This document shows positions 27,901 through 40,400 of a DNA stretch of 64,000 nt, one piece after another. The stretch is taken from the NCBI GenBank assembly GCA_000231825.2, contig JH720317.1, positions 66,645 to 130,644 on the forward strand, read 5' to 3'. Positions within the stretch are counted from its first letter, which is position 1, and every line of letters begins with the position of its first letter. The notes beneath the pieces were generated by a model. The model ran no database searches, was not told the DNA's origin, and saw only the letters and a list, made by a program, of their open reading frames with translations. This stretch comes from Tetrahymena elliotti 4EA. Taxonomy: Eukaryota; Ciliophora; Oligohymenophorea; Hymenostomatida; Tetrahymenidae. Position numbers and translations under genes: made by a program.

Positions 27901-30900
27901 GGTCTAACAATTTGTAACTTGGCAATTATTATAACATGTATTATTTAAGTCTAAGCTATAGTTAGGTAAACATTACTAACATTAATTTTAAATACCTGGT
28001 TTACACAAGTAGCAATTTTAGACTTAACAATCAAATATACACTAAAACGTATTAGGATCTAACTTATATGGACTAGCACAAATCTAGCATTTATTTTAAT
28101 TATTATTTACACAAGCTAAACAATTTTTTACATTACAATAAAAAACACAATTACCTTATTAATCAAGTTTAAATGAAGGTAGGCAAGACTGACATTTTGA
28201 CTGTTATCCTGTGTGACATGATTCACAGTTCTGTACTAAGCAGTCAAATACACATTATTTGGTCTTTTAATCAATCCTATACATACTTTCACAAGTACTA
28301 CATTAATTCTAATCGTTTGTAGCACATGTTTAGCAATTTTTAACTTTGCAATCAAAAATACAATTGTAGCTCGAATCAATTTTATATAATGGCTCACAAG
28401 ACTGACATTTATATTGATCTCCAGTAGTACATTTTACACAGTTATTTACTTTGCAATCGAAAATACATAATTAAGTTACTAATTCAACTTTATAAGGGCT
28501 TAAACATTAACTACATTTAAATTAATTATTTACTTCACATGTTTAACATTATTAAACTTTACAATCAAATACACATTAATTATTCTAATCAGGTAAATAC
28601 ATATTTTTACAAGCTGAACATAATGAAATATCTTTATCATTGCAAATCTCACAGTTTTATACCTCACAACATGTTTTTTATTATGTTAAATAGTATCCAT
28701 TCTAACATACTTAGCATTTAGTTGAGTCATTTGAGTCATATAAGGCACACATTTATATAAAATAACTACATAATTAATTGATGGGATCTACTTGATAATT
28801 ATTTTTGCATTAAGTGCAGGTACCTAAAAAAAATAAAATTAATTAAATAAATAAATTTAAATAAAAGATTATACCAGTTGAAATATCAGTTTATATACAA
28901 TTGGAGTCTGATGTTTATTTACATTTCTTTGGGTTTTATGGGTCTAAATACATATTAGGAGAAGTGCATTATGTGCACTAAGTTGTTGAACATTTTGTAC
29001 AATTTTATTCACAACATTCATCATTAATTGGATCATAAGTTTAATCTGTTAAACAATCCTTTAAACATTTACCATTTTCTTTCTTATAATTAAATGGACA
29101 ATCAAGTAAACAAGAATTTTAAAAAAAGTTGTAACCAACAGAGCAAGCAGATAAGCAAAATGTTGAGCTATTTTTACAATCAAAACATCTAGCATCACAC
29201 TATAAGCATACATTTCTAGAGTAATTTGTTGATTATTCTAGTGAGCTATAATAACCAATAGGACAATCTTTAACACATTAAAAGTTGAAAAGGTTCATAG
29301 TTGGATCAGAACATAGAAGGCATTAAGAAGCAGCTTTATAGCATTAAGCACATGATGAATCACAATCCTAGCAAAGACTTAAGGTGTGATTAAAATATTA
29401 ATTCAAACTGCAAACAGGATTCAAAAAAATAAATACTTTATCTTTTTAAAGATAAAAGTAGTTACCATTATAAGGAGTTTTGCAGGTATTTTCATCAGTA
29501 CATTCTAGACAAAACTATCCACAGTTTATGCAAGTGTTTATTTTAAGGAAAGTACCTTATGGACATTTTTCTACAGGTTAGAAATTATATAAAACATAAC
29601 CAACACTAGGAGTTATGCATTTCATATTTGATTAGCATTCAAGACAATTAGTTTAGCATTCATCACAAATATTTTTTGAAGAATTATAATAATAACCATT
29701 TGTGCAATCTGAGAGAGGAATGCAAGTAGTAGAAGGATACTTTTTAAATAATAAATATCCTCCTAAGCATAAAGAACATTAAGGCTTATTTGAAGGATAG
29801 TAAATGGCGCAATAATTTATTGGAGTTTCACAAGACATTGAAACTTTGTTTGGGAAAGTATATTAAGGACAATCATCTATACAACTTCCAAAAATATTGA
29901 AGAAATAGGTAGGACATTTAGAGCATACTTAATGGCTAACTCCATCAATAACTTAAGTGCTTTATTCTTAACAATCTGCAAAGTCTTTACATACATTCAT
30001 ATAAACTTAATTTATTTTAACATTCTAAACAAATTGATTTGGTTTACAATACTCCAAAACAAGATATTACCCAGAGTTCTGATCAAAATATACAAAATAT
30101 TTAGTTGGATATTAAAATTATTAAGAGCAAATACCTTTGAAGTTATATTGATAATTGCTATAACAAATCTTACAAAGTTTAGTGTCTGGATCTCTTGACT
30201 GGCATCCATTATAATTTTAAACATTACCATACGAATCAAAAGATTTGTAAACTATTTAGGTTAAGTCTAGTTATTTACAATCAGAAGTTTTATTATCTTC
30301 TCCCCAATCACATAAATAAGTTGTAGATTCAACAGTATCACACTTAACCATATTTAAATCACTACATTGAATACAATCCTTATTACTTATCTAATAATTA
30401 AAAGGACAGTTAACTCCTTTATAGTTTTAACCATTAACTATATATTTATACTCAAATTATGATGAATTGCAATATGATCTATCACAGAAATAACAATATC
30501 CTCTATCGTGATAATAGTATAAATTATTAATAGGGTTATCTTCGCAATTAGTAACACAAGTGCTTGTATTATTAATCAAAGAAATTTTGCAAAACTAGCA
30601 AATTGTGTTTTCATCTTATTATTTTAAGCAGCCTTAAATATCAATTGGTATACATTAAGATAAGGTCATAATATCTTTGTAATTTTAAAAGTATTGTCCA
30701 ATAGGGCATGTTCTATAAAAACACTATCCATGAAATTTTAAAGATATATCATCTGTACAAGAATTTTTGATGCAAGAAAAAGTTTTTAAATTAGCTGTAT
30801 ACCCTAATGGACAGACACTTACGCATGTAAAACTGTTTAATGAAGGATTAAATAATTTAAACTGTAGAGGTCTACAAAATTCAATAAAGCATCCATAGTA

Positions 30901-32639
30901 AGAATCATAACCATTAAAATTTTTGCAATATAATTAATTGTCCTTTTATCCAACTACAGTATTTTAATAGCAATAAATATTACTTGGATCGTTATACCAA
31001 GTCGAATACTACAATTAGTCACATTTAAGAACACATCTTTAAGTGTTTTAATTTAAAATATAACCTGATTTACATTAATAACAGGAATTAGCAGAATAGC
31101 AATTAAAACAATTAGGATCACTACAAACTTCACATTTATTTTGGTTTGAATTGTAAAAAACATTTACTTAACAAAAGCATGAGTAAAGATTCATTTAAAA
31201 AGTATCATCACAGATAATTGGCCTAACAGCAAAGGAAATTATTTTATTATCTTGATCTCTATACTTCAATAAAGTTATTTTAAAATAAAAAAAATTTAAT
31301 ATTAAAATGTCGATAATTAAATTTGCATGAAGTTTGAATATTTTTATTAAGATGAAAAATTTGATTGATTCTATTTTAAGGTTTTTTTAAAATTTTTTTA
31401 TTAGATTAAACATAACATTTATTTATTAAAAGGGTTCACCAAAACTCAATAAACCCTTTGAGTTAGGCTTGGGGTTATGATTTAGGATTAAAATTTAATT
31501 ATATTCATGTTATCATAAGTTTAGCTTAAACAGGATTTTTAAATGGATGATAGATTTAATTAAATTTAAAAAAGGATTCTCAACAATTTTTTTAAATTTA
31601 AAACTATATTACTTCCTCTACCCAAAATTAAAAATACTGAGCTAAGTTACTGATTGAAGTTTCATTATGCTGAATTTAAATTTTTTCAGGTTTTCCAAGA
31701 GGGNNNNNNNNNNNNNNNNNNNNNNNNNNNNNNNNNNNNNNNNNNNNNNNNNNNNNNNNNNNNNNNNNNNNNNNNNNNNNNNNNNNNNNNNNNNNNNNNN
31801 NNNATTTAAAAATATTTTGTTAAAATTTTTTAAATTATGAATCAATTATTTTAAAATATTTAGTATCCCATAATAGAATATACAAATTTGTAAATTATTA
31901 AAATGATCATTGGAAAATTATAAGTTTTTTTTGGAAAATGGAAGGGGTTTAACATTAAATAATTTATTCAATAAAATTAAAAAGTGATACTATGAGAAAT
32001 TCAAAAATTAATGATAAAATATTAAAGAATTTTTTATTGAAAATTTTATTTTAAAATACCCATTTTTAAATCTAAAATTATTTTTGTAAATTGAAATAGA
32101 TTAAATGTAATTGAATGATTTTTAATAAAAATTACAATATCAGATGCATAGCATGATAGTGAATTTTACACCTGTAAAGAACACTTTTCACAAAGATCAG
32201 TCTTAGGATTCCTGAAATAACCAAAATCACATTGAAAAGGACTACAGATGTCCTGCTTGATAGTATCAAATACATATCCTTATTTGCATACCAAGCATTT
32301 TGTTAATGAAAGACAGATATCACAATCAAATTTACAAGTTTAGCAGGAAGAAACACTTTTATCATAAAATTACCCTTTAGGGCAAAGAGAGCAAATAAAT
32401 TGATTTGATAGCTATATTTTATTATATGAAGGTAAACACTCCAAACAATCTTTTTATTAATATCCTATGCATTAGCTACATCCTGTAAAGCAATCATCAC
32501 AATTTCCACTTAATTCATTTTAGTAAGTACCTGGAGAACAGCTACATTTAATACAATAAGGAAGAAAATAAATTATATATCCAAATATCTTTAAAAAAAT
32601 CAGCAATTTTTAGTACATTTTTATCTATCCTTTCTTCAT
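24919..32639 (-). CDS. Giant cysteine-rich multi-pass membrane protein, gene C
   Basis: Exons 32136-32639, 28875-31263 and 24919-28823 sum to 6798 nt (2265 residues plus TGA). Intron 1 (31264-32135) contains a 100-N assembly gap; intron 2 (28824-28874) is 51 nt. The protein has a signal-like N-terminus, a Cys-rich head and a conserved ectodomain with motifs such as CDWGEDNKTSDCK and MSCETPI. Exon 3 carries a very long array of CxxC modules of about 40 residues ending near residue 1890. The modules fall into a higher-order unit of roughly four. The C-terminal membrane module spans about 1905-2265. The whole length reads without an in-frame TGA. It is closest to gene E (many identical stretches) and more distant from B. 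Its role is unknown; extracellular Cys-repeat array plus polytopic anchor is what is visible. Confidence 0.9.
31704..31803. other. Assembly gap (100 N)
   Basis: Exactly 100 unknown bases, which is a conventional placeholder size, so the real gap length is unknown. It falls in intron 1 of gene C and does not interrupt a coding exon in the model used here. Confidence 0.98.
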
Positions 32640-34510
32640 AAAAATTTAATTTAATTAAAAATAATCCAAGAACTAATTAGATGAATTTTAAAATCACCTA
32701 TTAGTTTTTCCAAATTATATTTGTCTATTTTATCAAATAGACTAAATTAGAAAGATACTATTGTGAAAAGCCAAAACAAAAGTTTTCTGATCCGCTACTC
32801 TAGTACCTTTTTTCTCATTTAAATAATTAAAAAATACCTAAGCTACTAAAATACATATCTTTTATCAACAATCGAAATTATATTGGATTTTAATGATAAA
32901 AGTTTATAAAACAATTTTAAAAATCTAAATTTCTCAATATCTAAAATTTTTGTTTCTAATTGAGTTCAATGAGATACTAATTTCTTTTTTGAAATTGAAT
33001 AACAAAGTTTATCAAGCATTCTTGTATGTTTGAAAAAAATTATCAGAATTTCTATTAGTAAGTATCTTTTTTGTTTAATACTTTATTTAGTAAAAGATAT
33101 TTTTAGGAAGATAATCTGATGAAATTGTTTATTGATTAAATATAAAATGTAAGATGATCAGAGTTTTTCTTCCTTGAATTCTTCTATAAAAGATTAAAAG
33201 GAGTAAAAGAAATCACCAAATACAATAAGATTAATATGATAAAAGATTAATCAAATATTAATAAATAGTAGCATAAATCAATAGAAAAATTTTTTAAAGT
33301 AAAAAATCTTTGGGAAAAAAGAAATTTATTTTTTTTCTTATTTAATAAAAAGATATTTAAAACAGCAAGTTTGATGGGGATATTAGATAGCTATAATAAA
33401 TAAATGATATTTCAGGTTTTTCTGATAAATAATTAAACAAAATTATTATAGCTTAATAAATGAAGAATAAATAGATAAGTTTTTAAAGGTTTATAATCAT
33501 AATAAAATTAGTATTCTTAACAGTATTTGCTTTAAGAAAAATTTTCAAAATAAAATATAATTAAAAACCAAATTTATATCAGAGATAAAAGATATGATTT
33601 AAATCATTGCTATTTTCAATATTTTTGTCCTCAAATTTTTTCTTTTGAAGAATTTAAAAAGTAATAGAAGAAAAACCTAATTATAAAAGGATATGTTTGA
33701 TTAAAGACTAATTATAAAACAAAACTCATAAAAAGGGTTTGAAAATATTCTTATGCAAAAAGAAAACTCTTTGTCTTTTAACAATAAAAATTAGTCAAAG
33801 CAATTTTTAAAATTGCCATAATTTTTTTTACTTATTTTTTTAATTTCGTAAAGAGATATTTCAAAAAAGAAATTTATGAGCTTAGTTATCATAAAATTAT
33901 ATGTATTATGTTTTAAGAATAATAGGTTGGTAATGAAATGGTAGATGATTAACTATGTATGATCTACTAAAAATCCTTATAAAAGTTAAAATTCAAAAGA
34001 GAAAATAATCCAAATTCTATTTTTGTTTCTAAAAAATCAATAGAATATAAATAATTATTTGATTTGAACAATAATTAGATTTCTAAAGTTTCGTTCTTAA
34101 ATTTAAATAATAAAAGAATTAAAAAAAGGTAGTAGGGAGAAGAAAGTAAAGGATAAATATATTTAAAATTTTATTCACACAGGTAACAGATATTTTTTAA
34201 AAAATTTCAAAGACAAAATATTTATCTTGCTAATGCTAATTGGAAATTCAAGAATTACATTTTTCACTTAATTTATTATTTAATTTATTACGTTAATTTT
34301 TTTTACATAGAAAAATCTATTAGTAATTCTATTGGTAAAAAGAGATAATCTTTTTATTTGTATTATGTACTTAAATTACATCATTTAAAGCCACTTAAAG
34401 TAATTAACTTGTTTTGGACTTAACTTATAATAGGTAAATATTTTTAGTCCAATTTTGAAACAAGTTAATTAAAATTAAAAATTTATTTATCATTAAGAAA
34501 AAATAAAAAG
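32640..34510. other. Intergenic, AT-rich, no gene seen
   Basis: About 1.9 kb between the start codon of gene C and tRNA-Asp copy 2. Both strands were read in the ciliate code without finding a supported gene. It must include the promoter of gene C. Confidence 0.6.
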
Positions 34511-34582
34511 CTCCGAGACCGGGAATTGAACCCGGGTCTCCTGCGTGACAGGCAGGAATACTAACCACTATACTATCTCGGA
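34511..34582 (-). tRNA. tRNA-Asp(GTC), copy 2
   Basis: Same 72-nt cloverleaf, anticodon GTC and discriminator G as the copy at 23344, with a T-run terminator downstream on its own strand. About 200 bases on its upstream side (34583-34790) closely match the flank of copy 3 (37243-37470). This shows that copies 2 and 3 arose by a segmental duplication that also carried the 3' end of the neighbouring membrane gene. Confidence 0.97.
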
Positions 34583-34794
34583 TTTCATATAATTTATAAT
34601 TTATTAAAATATATTCTATTAAACCCTACATTTATTTTTATCTAAATACAGTTTTTTTGTAGTACTTTTTATCATAAAAACTCTTTTAAATTATTAAATA
34701 ATTTATTTATCTTTTAATTATGTAGCTCTACATAGAAAAATTAACAAATATACAATAACAATAATTTTTTGATTTTGTTAATATATTCCAAATT

Positions 34795-36622
34795 TCATTT
34801 ACTTTTAGAGATTTTTTATTTATCTGGCAAAAGTTATTTAAACTATCTTTTGATTAATTAAATAACATATGCCAAGTGACTAATGAAAAGTAATGATAAA
34901 AAAAAGATAGAAATAGCTGCTAGAGATTCACGTATTTCTTTAGAGAATATGTTACTATATCATCATAGATTAGCCCATTTATACAAAGTATTGAAATTAA
35001 GAAACAAAAATTGCAAAAGATAAAGACACTATTTTGCTTCATTTCAGGGTAACGTTTGTTCATCAATAATAGTAAAGTTTGAAGACTAAACAAACCTTAA
35101 ATTAATATTATTTATGTAATTTTATCATCTTGATTGAACACAAGGATACTTACTAATAAAATTTTCCTTAAAAGTAAAAAACCATTTAAAAAATGGTATC
35201 TAAGAGCAAATTATTTTCTAGAAAATTCTTAAAATTTACTATTACTTAATTTTTAATATCTAGTAGAAGAATTTCTCATAAATGTTATGAAAAATCTTGT
35301 AAATTTTGCTACTCTTATTTAATTTACTTAAATTTATAAGATATGATTGAAAAAAAATAAAAAAAGCAATAACCCATTTAATTGAAGGTTGTATTAGGTT
35401 GCTATAGAAGTTAGAATCAAATTTTTCTCTTCCAAATGCTGAAGGTATATCTGCCTCATCACTCATTAAACTGGCTAAGAACTCAAAATTACTAAAGTCG
35501 AATAATTTCAAGAAAATGTAGAGCGAAATAGGATAATTCACATTAATGTATGTTAGTAAATTAATTGTTTAGAGAAAATCGAATAAAGAGACAATAATTT
35601 TAATTGGTGTAAAAAAAAAATAGACCAAAAGTAATAAATCCTATGAAACCAGTAATGATGTTTGATGTAATTTGAATGTTTTCTTGTAGCTTAAGATTAA
35701 TTTAGTAGCATTGATCATTTTACAAATCACATTCCTTCTTCTCACATTAATTTAGAGTATTTAACTTATAATCTTATTAGCATGTTTGACATACCTCTGA
35801 ACTACTACATTTCTAACAATTTTTAATTTAACATAAAATGCATGATTAGTTTTTATCTAAAAAGTAATTTGGAGAGCATACTTTGCATTGATTTTGATTA
35901 TAATCAACACAAACTTTACAGTTTTATGATAAACAATTACTAACACAATTATTATTTTAATCTAAGATAAATTGAGGTAAACATTATTAACAACTGTTTT
36001 AACTTCCTGGAGTGCATATTTTGCAATTTTATTCCTTGCATTTCAAAATACATAATGATAAATTATCATCTAATTTGTAATTTTCTTTACACATTTTACA
36101 CCTTTGATCATTATATAATGAACATTCTTAGCAATCCTATACCTAACAAGTACATGTTGATTTTCTGCTATCTAATAAATAGTCTGACTCAAAATTTTAA
36201 CGGATGTAAGGATTATTGGGTTAGCATTATTTGCAATTTTTTACTTAAAAAATAAGCACACATTATGAATTATCATCAACTAGATAATTAATATCACATT
36301 TAAAACATTTTTAAGAATCTTTAGAGATACAAGTTAGCAGTTTGTAATTTAACAGTTATTAATATAATTATTGTAAGGATCTAGACTTTAATGAGATAAT
36401 CATTGCTAGAATTTAGCACTTTAACTCACATTACAGGTTTGAATCGAGTTGATAGTTAACAACACAATCTGCACATTTCATAGAATCAGTAGAAATAGAG
36501 GACTAACAATTTTCAACTTTGCAATTATTATAACATATGCTATTTAAGTCTAATATTTTAGTTAGGTAAACATTACTAGCAATAATTTTGAATACTTGGT
36601 TTACACAAGTAGCAATTTTAGA
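34795..36622 (-). pseudogene. Truncated copy D of the gene C/E family
   Basis: This is a near-duplicate of the 3' part of gene E. Relative to E it has lost about 230 bases within the membrane module (junction near 35240). It has one T fewer near 34982 (GAATATGTTAC against GAATATGTTTAC) and one extra A in the run near 35611-35620; both shift the frame. About 1.1 kb of Cys-repeat array is missing (junction near 36410). Homology stops near 36622 with no N-terminal exons. Surviving stretches such as NFEFLASLMSDEADIPSAFG can still be read. It cannot encode a family protein. A small intron-1-like relic follows at 36803-36890. Confidence 0.9.
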
Positions 36623-37170
36623 TTTTATTATTAATATAAGTGGTTGGTAATTCAATATGAAAATTTACTGTATTTAATTTTTATCTAATTACCATAATTA
36701 AATATTGATCTAAAATCCAAACATTTAATTAAATAAAGTAAATTAATTAATAATATATTTATTTTATATTGAACATTTTGTTTTAAAAAAAATAGTTTGT
36801 AGTTAAAATAATTTATCTTGAAGAATGAATTAATTTTAAAGGGTAAAAATGCTAAAATTAAATTTAAAAGAGTAATTTCAAAAAAGTTACAAATAAAATG
36901 GTAAGTAAGATGAAAAATCAATTAGTGTTAAATCAACTATATTGCAATTATTTTTAAAAATAATTATTATCTCATGAATTTAAAAAAAGAAGCTAAATAT
37001 TTACAATCAAATTCTTTAATTTGTTTTTTGTGAAATAATTTTTTTATTTATTCAATCAAATAATTAAATGAGTAAAAAGAATATTCAATATTGATATTAT
37101 CACTTTATTATAAAATAACTTTTATGAAAAATTTAATATTTTAATTTTTGCAAAATTTAAAAATAAAAAG
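36623..37170. other. Spacer between pseudogene D and tRNA-Asp copy 3
   Basis: About 0.55 kb. Positions 36803-36890 resemble, in sequence and length, the donor end of intron 1 of gene E (44681-44770), including the shared CAAAAAAGTTAC boundary. The rest is AT-rich without a gene. Confidence 0.5.
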
Positions 37171-37242
37171 CTCCGAGACCGGGAATTGAACCCGGGTCTC
37201 CTGCGTGACAGGCAGGAATACTAACCACTATACTATCTCGGA
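37171..37242 (-). tRNA. tRNA-Asp(GTC), copy 3
   Basis: Identical gene body to the other three copies: 72 nt, anticodon GTC, intact internal A and B boxes, T-run downstream. It lies 236 bases from the stop codon of gene E, the same arrangement as copy 2 and pseudogene D. Confidence 0.97.
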
Positions 37243-37477
37243 TTTTATATAATTTACAATTTATTAAAATATATTCTATTAAATACTACATTTATTTTTA
37301 TCTAAAATACAGTTTTTTTTGTACTTTTTATCATAAAAACTCATTTAAATTATTCAATAATTTATTTATCTTTGAATTAAAAAATTAAATTTAAGTTTTT
37401 TATAAAGCCTACATACAATATGTTAATAAACATAGCTACCTACATTAATTTTTGTATTTGTTAATTAATTGTAAATT

Positions 37478-40400
37478 TCATTTACTATTAGAGATTTTTT
37501 ATTTATCTGGCAAAAGTTATTTAAACTATCTTTTGATTAATTAAATAACATATACCAAGTAACTAATAAAAAGTAATGATAAAAAAAAGATAGGAATAGC
37601 TGCTAGAGATTCACGTATTTCTTTAGAGAATATGTTTACTATATCATCATAGATTAGCCCATTTATACAAAGTATTGAAATTAAGAAACAAAAATTGCAA
37701 AAGATAAAAACACTATTTTGCTTCATTTCAGGGTAAGGTTTGTTCACCAATAATAATAAAGTTTGAAGACTAAACAAACCTTAAATTAATATTATTTATG
37801 TAATTTTATCATCTTATTTGAACACAAGGATACTTACTAATAAAATTTTCCTTAAAAGTAAAAAACCATTTAAAAAATGGTATCTAAGAGCAAATTATTT
37901 TCTAGAAAATTCTTAAAATTTACTACTTAATTTTTAAATTAATGTAAATTAATTGCTATTTTTTGTGGTTTATTAAACGATTTCTAGACCTAAAACAACA
38001 AAAACTATTTATGAAGCAAGTATCAATAAGCTTATTATCAAATATATATATCCAATAGATCCTGAGCTCTATCCATAGATTTGAAGTTGGACGCTTAAGT
38101 TTATTTTATAAAATGTTAAAAAAACAATAGCTGTAAATATCTAGTAGAAGAATTTCTCATAAATGTAATGAAAAATCTTGGAAATTTTGCTACTCTTATT
38201 TAATTTACTTAAATTTATAGGATATGATAGAAAATAAATAAAAAAAGCAATAGCCCATATAATTGAAGGTTGTATTAGATTGCTATAGAAGTTAGAATCA
38301 AATTTTTCTCTTCCAAATGTTGAAGGTACATCTGCATCATCACTCTTTAAACTGGGTAAGAACTCAAAATTACTAAAGTCGAATAATTTCAAGAAAATGT
38401 AGAGCGAAATAGGATAATTCACATTAATGTATGTTAGTAAATTAATTGTTTAGAGAAAATCGAATAAAGAAATAATAATTTGAATTGGTGTAAAAAAAAA
38501 TAGACCAAAAGTAATAAATCCTATGAAACCACGAATGATGTTTGATGTAATTTGAATGTTTTCTTGTAGCTTAAGATTAATTTAGTAGCATTGATCATTT
38601 TACAAATCACATTCTTTCTTCTCACATTAATTTAGAGTATTTAACTTATAATCTTATTAGCATGTTTGACATACCTCTGAACTACTACATTTCTAACAAT
38701 TTTTAATTTAACATAAAATGCATGATTAGTTTTTATCTAAAAAGTAATTTGGAGAGCATACTTTGCATTGATTTTGATTATAATCAACACAAACTTTACA
38801 GTTTTATGATAAACAATTACTAACACAATTATTATTTTAATCTAAGATAAATTGAGGTAAACATTATTAACAACTGTTTTAACTTCCTGGAGTGCATATT
38901 TTGCAATTTTATTCCTTGCATTACAAAATACATTATAAGTTATCATCTAATTTGTAATTTTCCTTACACATTTTACACCTTTTCCCATCATTTAATGAAC
39001 ATTTTTAGCAATCCTACACCTAACAAGTACAAGTTGAACTACTGCTATCTAATAAATAGTTTGATTCACATTTTAAACACATGTAAGGATTATTGGGTTA
39101 GCATTATTTACAATTTTTTACTTAACAGGTAAGCACGCATTATGAATTATTATCAACTTCATAATTAGCATTACATTTAAAACATTTTTAAGAATCTGTA
39201 GAGATGCAAGTTAAACAGTTTGCAACTAAACAGTTATTAATACAGTTACTTTAGGGATCTAGACTATAATGAGGTAAGCATTGCTCACACTTATTTTAAT
39301 TTCCTGGACTACATATCAAGCAATTTTATGCTTAACAATCAAAAACACACTGATTATTATCATCTAATATATATTTATTTTCACACATTTAGCATTAATA
39401 TCCATTATTCTCTTTACATTTTACACAATCCTACACTTAACATAGACAACTCGAATTACTACGATCTAATAAGTAATTTTCTTCACAATTTTAGCAAATA
39501 TTTGGGTTATTTTTTAAGCATTGTCTACAGTTTTCTATTAAACAACTGAGCTCACATTATTAATTCTAATCAATTTCGTAATTTTTATTACATATGTAGC
39601 ATTATTTTGGGTTTGAAGAAATACAAGTTTAGCAATTTGATACCCAACAATCATTAAAACATTTATTTTATTAATCAAGAATGTATTGAGGTAAACATTG
39701 TTAACATTCATTTTAATTACCTTGAATACAAGTTTAGCAATTTTAAACTTAGCAATCAAAAATGCATTTATTATTACTATCTAATTTGTATTCGCTGATG
39801 CATGTTTAACACTATGACCCATTATTTTCAGAACAATTTTAACAATTTTACACTTAGCATAGACAATTTGAATTGTTGCTATCTAGTTAATAATTTAATT
39901 TACAAACTTGACAAGTATAAGGATTATTTAATACACATTATTTGCAATTTATTACTTGGCATACAAGAATACACTATAAATTCAAATCTAATTCATAATT
40001 TTTATCACATTCAAAGCACTGTTTTGAGTTTGTTGATAGACAAGTTTAGCAGTTATCCACCTAACAGATATTAACACAATTATTTTAATTATCTAGACTA
40101 TAATTAGGTAAGCAACTTTGACAAAAATTCTAATTAGCAGGTGCACATATTTGACAATTTGGTACCAAGCAATCAAATTCACATTAATTCTAATAATTTA
40201 GTTTATATTTGCTTTTACAGATTTTACATTATTAACCATCAGTAGGATTACATATTAAGCAATTTTCTGCTTTGCAAAGGCATTTAGAATTATTACTATC
40301 TGGGGTATAATTTTTCATACAATTCTAACAAACAAAAGCATTATTTTATTAGCATTCTTAACAATTCTGAATTTAGCACTTTAACTCACATTACTGGTTT

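Noticed and set aside
24919..28823. Regular short repeats at first resembling a CRISPR-like or satellite array
   Set aside because: The period is a multiple of three and conserves Cys codons in one open frame; it is a coding repeat in a eukaryotic gene.
36685..36921. Minus-strand ORF of 78 codons, Phe/Leu/Ile-rich
   Set aside because: It lies in the spacer next to pseudogene D and overlaps the intron-1-like relic; composition is that of non-coding AT-rich DNA.
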